A stretch of 24,427 nucleotides of DNA, taken from CAVZCK01 sp963798805. GTDB lineage: Bacteria > Pseudomonadota > Alphaproteobacteria > Rhizobiales > Rhodomicrobiaceae. The position numbers and the translations under genes were made by a program. Positions 1 to 7,848 of the stretch are shown one piece after another; the stretch's first letter is position 1; the number at the start of each line of letters is the position of its first letter. The DNA lies in NCBI GenBank assembly GCA_963798805.1, contig CAWCVC010000013.1:1-24427 (forward strand), given 5' to 3'. The notes below the pieces were generated by a model. That model did no database searches and was not told the DNA's origin. It was given only the letters and a program-made list of their open reading frames with translations.

Positions 1-247
1 ACTTTATGAGTGGATCGCTGAGGCAGCGAGTCCTGTCATTGCTATTTCCTATATCGAACGGCTCGAAACCTACATCCAGGGCTTTGCCATGGCTTCGGAA
101 CGCGGCCATCTGCGCGAAGACATTCGTCCTGGCTTGCGTGTAATTGGGTTCGAACATCGCGCCGCGATCGCATTCACTGTCGAGGACGAGCGAGTGATCA
201 TCCTGCGGGTATTCTATGGCGGTCGGAACTGGACGGAGTTGCTCTAA
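1..247 (+). CDS. RelE/ParE-family toxin, 3' part only
   Basis: This reading frame is open from the window edge (codons in phase with base 2) and stops with TAA at 245-247, giving about 81 residues. The C-terminal half has the ParE/RelE toxin look: an N-terminal helix with IERLETYIQGFA, then RGHLREDIRPGLRVIGFEHRAAIAF, then the closing strands VEDERVIILRVFYGGRNW. In this family the product is usually a gyrase inhibitor (ParE) or a ribosome-dependent mRNase (RelE), held in check by an antitoxin encoded just upstream. That partner would lie outside the window, so I cannot say whether the pair is complete. The frame is undamaged as far as it can be seen. Toxin class (ParE versus RelE) is not decidable from this fragment. 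Confidence 0.82.
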   Translation, partial: LYEWIAEAASPVIAISYIERLETYIQGFAMASERGHLREDIRPGLRVIGFEHRAAIAFTVEDERVIILRVFYGGRNWTELL

Positions 248-396
248 TAACGGCTATAGGCAATGCCCGGCTAGCCGATCTTATTCAGCCGCAGTTAGAA
301 ATTGCGCTGGCGAATGTGGCGCAAGGCATTGAACTTGCGTAGGAAATGGGTGTCGCAGCCATCCTATGCGCGCCGCAGCGCAGAGCCACACCCGCC

Positions 397-1764
397 ATGA
401 CCGACGATAGCCCGCTCACCGTTCCCTATCCAGCCGTGTCGCGCAAGAAAGTCACAGCTGCCTTCGATGGCGGTCGTCTCTCCTCCGACAGCGGCGTCAT
501 GCTGCTCGCGCTTGCCGAGCGTCGGCGGGCTCTCTCCCAAACTCTCGCTGCTTTGATCGCCGACCGGCGCGATCGGGCGCATATTACGCACACAGTTGAG
601 GACATACTGAAAGGGCGCATGTTGGCGATCGCCTGCGGCTACGCGGATGGCAATGACTTCGACTGGCTGCGCTGCGATGCCGCCTTCAAGCTTGCCTGCG
701 GGCGGCTGCCCGACACGGGCAATGATCTATGCTCGCAGCCGACCATCTCGCGCTGGGAGAACGCGCCGACGCTGAAGGAGATCATCCGCCTGACCTATGC
801 GCTCGTCGACATCTGGTGCCGGAGCTACAAGATGCCGCCGGCATCGGTGGTGCTGGACATCGATGACACGCTCGACGTGGTGCACGGTCATCAGAAACTG
901 TCGGAATGGAACGCCCATTACGACGAGCGCTGCTTTCTGCCGATCCACATCTATGAGACAGCGACGGGCCGCCCGGTCACCATGATCCTGCGTCCGGGCA
1001 AGACGCCCTCAGGCAAGGAAGTCCGTGGATTACTGCGCCGTCTGATCAATCGCATTCGCCGGCATTGGTCCGATACGCGCATCACCATTCGTGGCGATAG
1101 TCACTACGGCCGAGAAGAAGTTATGAGCTGGTGTGAGGCCAATGGCATCGACTATGTCTTCGGCTTTGCTGGCAATACCGTGCTCGACCGCTTGGTCGAA
1201 CCGGAGGCCGATGATATCCGGACGCGCCGCGCCGAGGAGCAACTTGCCGTTCTGCGCGGCTTCGCCGAAACGCGCTATGCGGCAAAATCCTGGGCCAGGG
1301 AGCGCCGTGTTGTGGCACGTATCGAGGCGAGCGCCAGTCATGAGGACGACATGCTCCGCCGCGGGCTCGACATCCGCTATGCCGTCACCTCGCTGGCGAA
1401 AGGCAACGCCGAGCACATCTATGCGACCCTCTACTGCGAGAGGGGACAGGCAGAGAATCTGATCAAGCAACATAAAGCGCAACTCGCATCCGATCGCACC
1501 AGCTGCCGATCGCCGCTTGCTAATCAGATGCGGCTCATTCTGCACACCGCCGCCTATTGGCTGATGCTCGATGTGCGCGATTGCGTGCCGTCCTGGCATC
1601 CTTTGCGGCAAAGCGAGTTCGCCAGCATTCGCCTGCGCCTGCTGAAAATCGCCGGACGTTTCGTCGAGACCGCGAGCCGCATCCGTGTGGCACTCGCCTC
1701 GTGCTGCCCGGAGGCCGAGCTGTTCAGCCTCGTTGCCTTCCGGCTGCAATCGTCCGGGCCATGA
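397..1764 (+). CDS. IS1380-family DDE transposase
   Basis: The protein moves its own insertion sequence by a DDE cut-and-paste or copy mechanism. The N-terminus carries the family signature KKVTAAFDGGRLSSDSGVML. The DDE triad can be followed as VVLDIDDTLD (around 847-876), RGDSHYG (around 1090-1110) and YCERGQAENLIKQHK (around 1432-1476). From ATG 397 the length is 455 residues, normal for IS1380. The frame stays open upstream to an ATG at 346, but those 17 extra residues (CAPQRRATP and so on) do not look like family sequence, so 397 is preferred; neither start has a good ribosome binding site. No frameshift or internal stop is seen, so the gene may still be active. I could not identify its terminal inverted repeats with confidence, so the element's outer limits are not given. 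Confidence 0.9.
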   Translation: MTDDSPLTVPYPAVSRKKVTAAFDGGRLSSDSGVMLLALAERRRALSQTLAALIADRRDRAHITHTVEDILKGRMLAIACGYADGNDFDWLRCDAAFKLACGRLPDTGNDLCSQPTISRWENAPTLKEIIRLTYALVDIWCRSYKMPPASVVLDIDDTLDVVHGHQKLSEWNAHYDERCFLPIHIYETATGRPVTMILRPGKTPSGKEVRGLLRRLINRIRRHWSDTRITIRGDSHYGREEVMSWCEANGIDYVFGFAGNTVLDRLVEPEADDIRTRRAEEQLAVLRGFAETRYAAKSWARERRVVARIEASASHEDDMLRRGLDIRYAVTSLAKGNAEHIYATLYCERGQAENLIKQHKAQLASDRTSCRSPLANQMRLILHTAAYWLMLDVRDCVPSWHPLRQSEFASIRLRLLKIAGRFVETASRIRVALASCCPEAELFSLVAFRLQSSGP

Positions 1765-2310
1765 ATGGTGGGGCATGACCGCCCCAGGAGCCCGGACCAT
1801 CCACCTTCAGCGCGTCGACAGCGTACTCGAGCCGATCAGCCTGCCGGACGTGTCCGCACAGGACGGATCACCTCGCCCAGCAAGAACGGAAAGAAGATAG
1901 CCTGCTCGGACGCATAAGAACGGCTAGCGTATGCCCGCTGATATGATCCCTTGTTTCGTAATGCGTAGGTCGGGGGTCGAATCCCACCCTCTCCGCCAGA
2001 TATTAATTACCACATTGATTTTATGAAACTATTTCGCACCTACAATTCTCATCCCCCATTTTATCCCCCCGAAGCCTCTCGGGCGAGAAAACGCTCGCTG
2101 GTTCAATCTTGAATGCAGTGGAAGGCGTTGCCTTCGTTAATCAAACTGATCGAGCAGTCTGTATTTCCCACAAGCGAGATCCGCTATGTTGTCGCATTGC
2201 TGAGGCGAGGCCGTGCGAGCACATGCAGCAATCGTTGCCCGCTCTTTCAGTTCACGATACGTTCGGTCCGATTGCAAAGTTGATTCGCTATCCGTTTGGG
2301 CGATCGCACC
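1765..2310. other. Gene-free stretch between the IS1380 transposase and jetA
   Basis: No convincing gene is seen. The left part, to about 1970, should contain the right end of the IS1380 element and the flank of a former integrative element. A tRNA-Ser 3' fragment sits at 1977-1998. Between 2000 and 2310 the sequence is less GC-rich than the neighbouring genes and must contain the promoter for the jet operon. A weak sigma70-like pair (TTGCCC near 2235, TACGTT 17 bases later) can be pointed to but is not convincing. A 119-codon open frame at 2109-2468 runs into jetA in another frame and is not supported as a gene. Confidence 0.5.
1977..1998 (+). other. tRNA-Ser 3' fragment, probable attachment-site (att) scar
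   Basis: These 22 bases match the end of an alphaproteobacterial tRNA-Ser: the T-loop remnant TCGAAT, the T-stem strand CCCAC, the acceptor strand CCTCTCC, the discriminator G and the encoded CCA. Upstream bases do not continue the tRNA. The T-stem partner strand is degenerate (the expected GTGGG is not there) and no anticodon or D arm exists. A 3' tRNA end without its gene is what tyrosine-recombinase integrative elements leave at one of their ends after inserting into a tRNA gene. Orientation suggests that the integrated DNA lay to the left and the original chromosome to the right. The intact tRNA-Ser and the other att copy would be outside the window. Confidence 0.7.
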
Positions 2311-3798
2311 ATGGAACTTCAAACGCTCGAGACCTTGCGTACAACCCATCCGGCGTGGCGGCTTCTGAGAGCCGAACATGGCCCGCTGATCGCGAGCTTT
2401 CTGAACCGCGTGTTCCTGAAGCCCAATGTGCGCCAGATGCAGGAATCGGATCTGGTCCGCCATCTTGACGATGAACTTTTCAAGTTGCGCCGGGAATTGG
2501 GCGAGGACAGATTTCCACGCGAGGCGAAGGCTTATCTGGACGACTGGGCGTCGGACAAGAATGGCTGGCTGCGCAAACGCTATGCCGCCGGCAGTGATGA
2601 GGCGCAGTTCGATATCACGCCGGCAACTGAGGCCGCGCTCACCTGGCTGTCGAGTCTTGGCCGGCGCACTTTCATCGGCACCGAATCGCGGCTCAGAACG
2701 ATTTTCGACCTGCTTCGCGATCTGATCAACGACACCGAGCCCGATATCACCGCGCGCATCGCGGAACTCGCGCGCCGCCGCGCCGCGATCGACGCGGAGA
2801 TCGCGCGTCTTGAGGCCGGCGACGTGCCTGTGCTCGATGACGCCGTGATCCGTGACCGGTTCCATCTGATCGTCGAGACCGCTCGGAGCCTCCTGTCGGA
2901 TTTCCGCGCCGTCGAGCAGAATTTCCGTCAGCTTGACCGGGACGCCCGGATAAAGATTTCCGCCTGGGAAGGAAGCAAGGGCGAGCTGCTTGGGGCCATC
3001 CTCGGCGACCGCGATGCCATCGCCGAAAGCGACCAGGGCCGAAGCTTCCGCGCCTTCTACGATCTCCTGATGTCGACCGACCGCCAGGACGAGCTTTCGC
3101 ATCTCCTGGAGCGTATGCTGACGCTCGATCCCGTCCGGAACCTGCAGCCGGACCGACGGATCAAACGCGTCCATTATGACTGGCTGACGGCTGCGGAGGC
3201 GACACAGCGCACGGTCGCCAAGCTCTCCGGCGAGTTGCGCCGCTATCTGGACGACAAGGCGTGGCTGGAAAACCGGCGCATCGTGCGTATTCTGCGGGAT
3301 ATCGAGGTCCGCGCCGTCGAGATCAGCGATGCGCCGCCGGCGGGCAGCTTCATGGAGCTCGATGCTCTGGCCCCGGAGATTGCGCTGCCGATGGACAGGC
3401 CGCTCTTCTCGCCGCCGCACAGGCCGGAGCTGGATGACGCTACCCCCGGAACCGGCGATATCGACATCCCGGCGGATGCGCTGTTCGACCTGGTCCATGT
3501 CGATAAACGCCGTCTGCAGGCGCAGATCTGGCGCGCCCTGCAACGCGAAGACCAGATTGCCCTTTCCGACCTCGTCGAGGCGCATCCGCTGGAACTCGGG
3601 CTTGCCGAGCTCATCGCCTATCTGTCGATTGCCTCGGAGGACCCGAACAGCGTCATTGACGATACGGATCGCGCCCGCATCGCGTGGCTCGATGCGAATG
3701 GCAGATCGCGGCGCGCGATCATGCCGCGCGTCGTCTTCGTGCGTCAGGGGGAGGCACAAGGAGATAGCCCCGATGATAGAGGATTGCGCCATGAGTGA
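2311..3798 (+). CDS. jetA: Wadjet subunit JetA (DUF3375), kleisin-like
   Basis: This is the kleisin-type subunit of the Wadjet SMC complex, which bridges the heads of the JetC ATPase and recruits the JetB dimer. The N-terminus, with LRTTHPAWRLLRAEHGPLIASFL and then RVF, is the hallmark of DUF3375 proteins. The rest is long and helical, with a charged coiled-coil stretch around residues 145-175 (DITARIAELARRRAAIDAEI). Length is 495 residues from ATG 2311, typical for type I JetA. A TTG at 2296 would add five residues (MGDRT), but family proteins begin close to MELQTLETLR, so ATG 2311 is chosen; no strong ribosome binding site precedes either. It is the first gene of a four-gene operon, and its 3' end overlaps jetB by 26 bases. 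Family identity is clear; the structural role comes from knowledge of homologous Wadjet and MukBEF-like complexes. Confidence 0.93.
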   Translation: MELQTLETLRTTHPAWRLLRAEHGPLIASFLNRVFLKPNVRQMQESDLVRHLDDELFKLRRELGEDRFPREAKAYLDDWASDKNGWLRKRYAAGSDEAQFDITPATEAALTWLSSLGRRTFIGTESRLRTIFDLLRDLINDTEPDITARIAELARRRAAIDAEIARLEAGDVPVLDDAVIRDRFHLIVETARSLLSDFRAVEQNFRQLDRDARIKISAWEGSKGELLGAILGDRDAIAESDQGRSFRAFYDLLMSTDRQDELSHLLERMLTLDPVRNLQPDRRIKRVHYDWLTAAEATQRTVAKLSGELRRYLDDKAWLENRRIVRILRDIEVRAVEISDAPPAGSFMELDALAPEIALPMDRPLFSPPHRPELDDATPGTGDIDIPADALFDLVHVDKRRLQAQIWRALQREDQIALSDLVEAHPLELGLAELIAYLSIASEDPNSVIDDTDRARIAWLDANGRSRRAIMPRVVFVRQGEAQGDSPDDRGLRHE

Positions 3799-4405
3799 GG
3801 CGACCGCGGGACCCCGCCGGGACGGTCTGCCGCCGGCTTTGATCGCGTTGATGAAGGGGGTGGTCGAGCGGGAGCTTGCGCCGGCCGTCTGGCAGGATCT
3901 GACGCAGCATACGTCGCAAATCCGCGACTATGTCGGCGTCATCGGTCTCGTGCTTGTACTCGATGAGGCCGAGGGCTTCGCCTATCTGCGTCAGCGTGCC
4001 GAAATCGAGGGGGAGACGCCGCTGCCGCGCCTCGTGCCGCGCCGCCAGCTCAGCTATTCGGTAAGCCTGACGCTTGCCTTGCTGCGCCGCCGTCTCGCCG
4101 AAGCCGACGCCTCGGGCGGCGACACACAGCTCGTGCTGACACGCGAGGAGATCGGCGATCTCGGCCGCCATCTGATCCGCGAATCGAGCAACGAGGCCAA
4201 GCAGGCGGACCGGCTGGGCCGTGACCTGCAAAAGATCGTCGAGCTCGGCTTTCTCCGGCCCATCAAGCGCAGTGGCGAGGCCTTCGAGGTCCGCCGGATC
4301 CTGGCGGCTTTCGTCGATGCGCAATGGCTGAGCGAGCTGGACCGGCGCCTTGCCGATTATGCGGCTTACGCCGCTTCGAAACGCGAAATGGCGGATGAGA
4401 CATGA
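3773..4405 (+). CDS. jetB: Wadjet subunit JetB (DUF4194), MukE/kite-like
   Basis: This is the small winged-helix (kite, MukE-like) subunit that binds the JetA kleisin and contacts DNA. The 210-residue product has the DUF4194 pattern: an N-terminal ALIALMKGVVERE helix, RDYVGVIGLVLVLDEAEGFAYL around residues 50-70, then PRLVPRRQLSYSVSLTLALL, and a C-terminal KIVELGFLRPI...FEVRRILAAF block typical of the second winged helix. The start at ATG 3773 is chosen because AAGGAG (3758-3763) lies nine bases upstream. A second ATG at 3791 would give 204 residues. The open frame extends much further upstream (to 3329), but that part is only jetA read out of phase. Overlaps of 26 bases with jetA and 4 bases (ATGA) with jetC point to translational coupling and fixed stoichiometry. 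Confidence 0.93.
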   Translation: MIEDCAMSEATAGPRRDGLPPALIALMKGVVERELAPAVWQDLTQHTSQIRDYVGVIGLVLVLDEAEGFAYLRQRAEIEGETPLPRLVPRRQLSYSVSLTLALLRRRLAEADASGGDTQLVLTREEIGDLGRHLIRESSNEAKQADRLGRDLQKIVELGFLRPIKRSGEAFEVRRILAAFVDAQWLSELDRRLADYAAYAASKREMADET

Positions 4406-7400
4406 ACGCCCTCCTCGACGAACTGACAGCGGACGCGCCTTCTACGATCGCGCCGGCTCCGGCACAGGAGGCGCGAAGGGCCGGACAGCCGGGCGTCCGG
4501 CTGATGTCGGTTGAGGTGCTGAATTGGGGCACATTCGACGGACATGTCTGGAGCCTCGATCTGTCAGGCGGCAACGGACTGCTGACCGGCCAGAATGGCG
4601 CGGGGAAATCGACGCTGGTCGATGCGATCACGACGCTGCTCGTGCCGGCCCACCGCATCAACTACAATAAGGCGGGACAGGCGGAGCGCGACGAGCGCAA
4701 TCTGCGCTCCTATGTGCTCGGAACCTATAAGAGCGAGCGCACATCGACCGGCAGCGGCGCCAGGCCCGTCTCGCTGCGCGCACCGGGCAAGGCCTATTCC
4801 GTCATACTCGGCCGCTTTCACAATGCCGGTTTCAACGAGACGGTCACGCTCGCCCAGGTGTTCTGGTTCAAGGAGCCGCACGGCCAGCCGGTCCGCTTTT
4901 TCGTCGTCGCCGAAGGCGCGCTGTCGATCAAAGAGCACTTCGCGGGCTTCGGCCGCGATATCAACGCGCTGAGGAAGCGTTTGCGAAAGGCGCCCCGAAT
5001 TGCGCTATACGACAGCTATCCGTCCTACGGCGCCGATTTCCGCCGCCGCTTCGGCCTCGCCGGCGAGCAGGCCATCGACCTGTTTCTGCAGACGGTCTCG
5101 ATGAAGACGGTCGGCGATCTGACCGGATTCGTGCGCCGTCACATGCTGGAGCCGTTCCCGGTCGAGGAGCGCATCGACCAGATGATCCGCCATTTCGACG
5201 ATCTCACTCGCGCCCATGGGGAGGTGGTGAAGGCGCGCGATCAGATCGAGCGGCTGACACCGATCGTGTCGGATTGCGACAAGCACGCCGATCTCACCGC
5301 CGAAATCGGAGGGCTCGCGGCGGCCCGGGATGCCCTCAAAGCCTATATGGCAACCCATCTGTGCGCTTTGATCGATGACCGGATGAAAACGCTCGACGAG
5401 GATCTCCGGCGTCTTGCCCAACGCATCGCCAATCTGCGCGTCAAGGAGGCTGAGAACGAGCGGACGCGTCTGGCGCTGGAGCGCGATATCAATGCTAATG
5501 GCGGGGCGCGGCTCAGCCAGATCGAGCTTGAGCTGCGGCAGAGATCGGCCCTGCGCGATGAGCGCAGACGGCGCGCGGACAGTTATGCCGCGGTCGCCAT
5601 GGAACTCGGCTTCGCCATGCCGAAATCGCCCGATGCCTTCGCTGACAATCAGGCGGCGGTCGGCGAGCAGCTCACGGCCGTCTTGGACGAGGAAAGCACG
5701 CTGCAAAACCAGCGTGTCGAGTTTGAAATTGCGTTCAGAGCCAGGCGCGATGAGCATGACGCACATACAAAGGAAATCGCATCCCTGAAGCGGCGGCGCT
5801 CCAATCTGCCGGCGCCGATGATCGCGCTGCGCGAGCGGCTATGCGAGGCGATCGGCATAGAGCCGGACGCCGTGCCCTTCGCCGGCGAGTTGATCGAGGT
5901 GCGCAAGGACGCGGCCGAATGGGAGGGAGCCGCCGAGCGGCTGCTGCACAGCTTTGCCCAGACGCTGCTCGCGCCCGTGCGCCATTACGATGCGGTGTCG
6001 GCCTGGGCTGAAGGCCATATCGGCGCGCGCCTCGTCTATTTCCGCGTGCCCGCCGACGTCCCTGCCCAGCGGCAAAGGCGGCATCCGCAAGCGCTTTCTG
6101 AGAAATTGCGCCTGCGCGACGACACGCCGCTCTATCACTGGCTGCAGCGCGAGGTCGACATGCGTTTCGACCATGTCTGCTGTGCCGGCATCGAGCAATT
6201 CCGGCGCGAGACCAAAGCCCTCACCAGGAGCGGACAGATCAAAGCGGGCGGCGATCGTCACGAGAAGGATGATCGGCGCCGCATCGACGACCGCACGCGC
6301 TATGTGCTCGGCTGGTCGAATGCCGCCAAGATCGCCGCCTTGGAGACACAGGCGCGGGGGATGGAGAAGGTGATCCAAACGCTTAGCCAGGACCTTGGCG
6401 CCGTGCAGGCGAAGGTGCGGGTGCTCTCCGATCGCCGAGGGTGGCTTGAGAAGCTCAGCGCTTTCGAGAGTTTCGCCGATATCGACTGGCCCTCCGTCGT
6501 GCTCGAGATCGAGACGCTTGAGGCGGAACGCCGGGAGCTGGCGGAAGGCTCGGATGTTTTGCAGGCGCTTCGCGCCCGTCAGCGGGAGGCGGAGGCGGAG
6601 TATCGCGATCTGCGCGCAAAACTCGATACCGCCAACCGCGATGAGGCGAAAATAACGGAGCGGCGTGAAGAGCTAAGCCGCCGCCGCGCTGCTGCTGAGG
6701 CGGATATTGACGCAATCGCTGGGGATAAGCGCCTCGCGGCCGCGCCAATGCTCGATGCGCTGCGCAAGGAGGTGCTGGGCGAGCAGAAGCTGACCATCGA
6801 GGGCTGCCAGAATCGCGAAAGCGAGATCCGCAAGGCCCTCCAGGACCGCATCGATTCCCGGCAAGCCAGCCTGCGCGCGCTCGGCGCCCGGCTTGCCGCC
6901 GCGATGAGCAACTACCGCAATCTATATCCGGAGGATACTCGCGACGCCGATGCCTCCGTGGAGGCGGCCGACGAGTACCGTCGGATACTCTCATCGCTGC
7001 GCGAGGAGGGCCTGCCGCGTTTTGAGGCGCGCTTCAAGGCGCTGCTCAACGAGAATGCGATCCGCGAGGTCGCCGGCTTCCAGTCGAAGCTGCGCGAGGA
7101 GGAGCGCACGATCCGTGAACGGATCGAGACCATCAATGGCTCGCTGCGCGACATCGACTATCACGAGGGCACTTATATTTCCGTCGAGGCGACCTCGACG
7201 ACGGATGCCGAGATCCGCGAATTCCAGCAGGATTTGCGCAAGTGCACCGAGAACACGCTGACGGGCAGCGAGGACAACGCCTATGCGGAGGCGAAATTCC
7301 TGGAGGTGAAGCGCGTGATCGAGCGCTTCCGCGGGCGCGAAGGCTCCACCGGGCTCGACCAGCGCTGGACACAGAAGGTCACGGACGTCCGCAACTGGTT

Positions 7401-7848
7401 CGAGTTCTCGGCATCGGAGCGTTGGCGCGCCGACGAAACGGAGCGCGAGCACTATTCCGATAGCGGCGGCAAGTCGGGCGGACAGAAGGAGAAGCTCGCC
7501 TATACCATCCTGGCGGCGAGCCTTGCCTACCAGTTCGGGCTCGACAAAGGCGCCGAGCGCTCCCGCGCCTTCCATTTCGTCATGATCGACGAGGCGTTCG
7601 GGCGCGGCTCCGACGAGGCCGCGGAGTTCGGCCTGAAACTGTTCAGGAAGATGGGCCTGCAGCTCCTCATTGCGACGCCGCTGCAGAAAATCCATGTCAT
7701 CGAGCCGCAGGTTTCCGCCGTCGGCTTCGTCCACAATGAGGACGGCAAGCGCTCGTTCCTGCGCAATATGACGATCGAGGAATATCGTGAGGAGAAGCGG
7801 AGCAGGTCGTTGGAGGCGCGCTCGAACTCGCAAATACGGGCGGCATGA
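4402..7848 (+). CDS. jetC: Wadjet SMC-like ATPase JetC
   Basis: This is the SMC-family motor of the Wadjet complex: it extrudes DNA loops using ATP and so senses small circular DNA. The 1148-residue protein has the N-terminal head with Walker A GQNGAGKST (residues 63-71), long coiled-coil arms rich in Arg, Glu and Leu from about 270 to 960 with a hinge-like region near 480-640, and a C-terminal head. The ABC signature region is YSDSGGKSGGQKEK (from residue 1018) and Walker B is FHFVMIDEAF with D1063-E1064. Downstream LLIATPLQKIHVI is characteristic of the MukB-like JetC/MksB group. All ATPase motifs are intact. The start overlaps the jetB stop as ATGA, and the stop overlaps jetD in the same way. 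No frameshift is present over the 3.4 kb. JetC identity is secured by the neighbours as well as by the motifs. Confidence 0.95.
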   Translation: MNALLDELTADAPSTIAPAPAQEARRAGQPGVRLMSVEVLNWGTFDGHVWSLDLSGGNGLLTGQNGAGKSTLVDAITTLLVPAHRINYNKAGQAERDERNLRSYVLGTYKSERTSTGSGARPVSLRAPGKAYSVILGRFHNAGFNETVTLAQVFWFKEPHGQPVRFFVVAEGALSIKEHFAGFGRDINALRKRLRKAPRIALYDSYPSYGADFRRRFGLAGEQAIDLFLQTVSMKTVGDLTGFVRRHMLEPFPVEERIDQMIRHFDDLTRAHGEVVKARDQIERLTPIVSDCDKHADLTAEIGGLAAARDALKAYMATHLCALIDDRMKTLDEDLRRLAQRIANLRVKEAENERTRLALERDINANGGARLSQIELELRQRSALRDERRRRADSYAAVAMELGFAMPKSPDAFADNQAAVGEQLTAVLDEESTLQNQRVEFEIAFRARRDEHDAHTKEIASLKRRRSNLPAPMIALRERLCEAIGIEPDAVPFAGELIEVRKDAAEWEGAAERLLHSFAQTLLAPVRHYDAVSAWAEGHIGARLVYFRVPADVPAQRQRRHPQALSEKLRLRDDTPLYHWLQREVDMRFDHVCCAGIEQFRRETKALTRSGQIKAGGDRHEKDDRRRIDDRTRYVLGWSNAAKIAALETQARGMEKVIQTLSQDLGAVQAKVRVLSDRRGWLEKLSAFESFADIDWPSVVLEIETLEAERRELAEGSDVLQALRARQREAEAEYRDLRAKLDTANRDEAKITERREELSRRRAAAEADIDAIAGDKRLAAAPMLDALRKEVLGEQKLTIEGCQNRESEIRKALQDRIDSRQASLRALGARLAAAMSNYRNLYPEDTRDADASVEAADEYRRILSSLREEGLPRFEARFKALLNENAIREVAGFQSKLREEERTIRERIETINGSLRDIDYHEGTYISVEATSTTDAEIREFQQDLRKCTENTLTGSEDNAYAEAKFLEVKRVIERFRGREGSTGLDQRWTQKVTDVRNWFEFSASERWRADETEREHYSDSGGKSGGQKEKLAYTILAASLAYQFGLDKGAERSRAFHFVMIDEAFGRGSDEAAEFGLKLFRKMGLQLLIATPLQKIHVIEPQVSAVGFVHNEDGKRSFLRNMTIEEYREEKRSRSLEARSNSQIRAA

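Noticed and set aside
1935..1998. Complete tRNA gene
   Set aside because: Only the last 22 bases match tRNA-Ser; the T-stem partner, anticodon and D arms are absent, so no functional tRNA is encoded.
2137..3792. Long open frame (551 codons) on the - strand opposite jetA
   Set aside because: It is a GC-driven shadow of jetA, has no family resemblance or ribosome binding site, and jetA itself is firmly identified.
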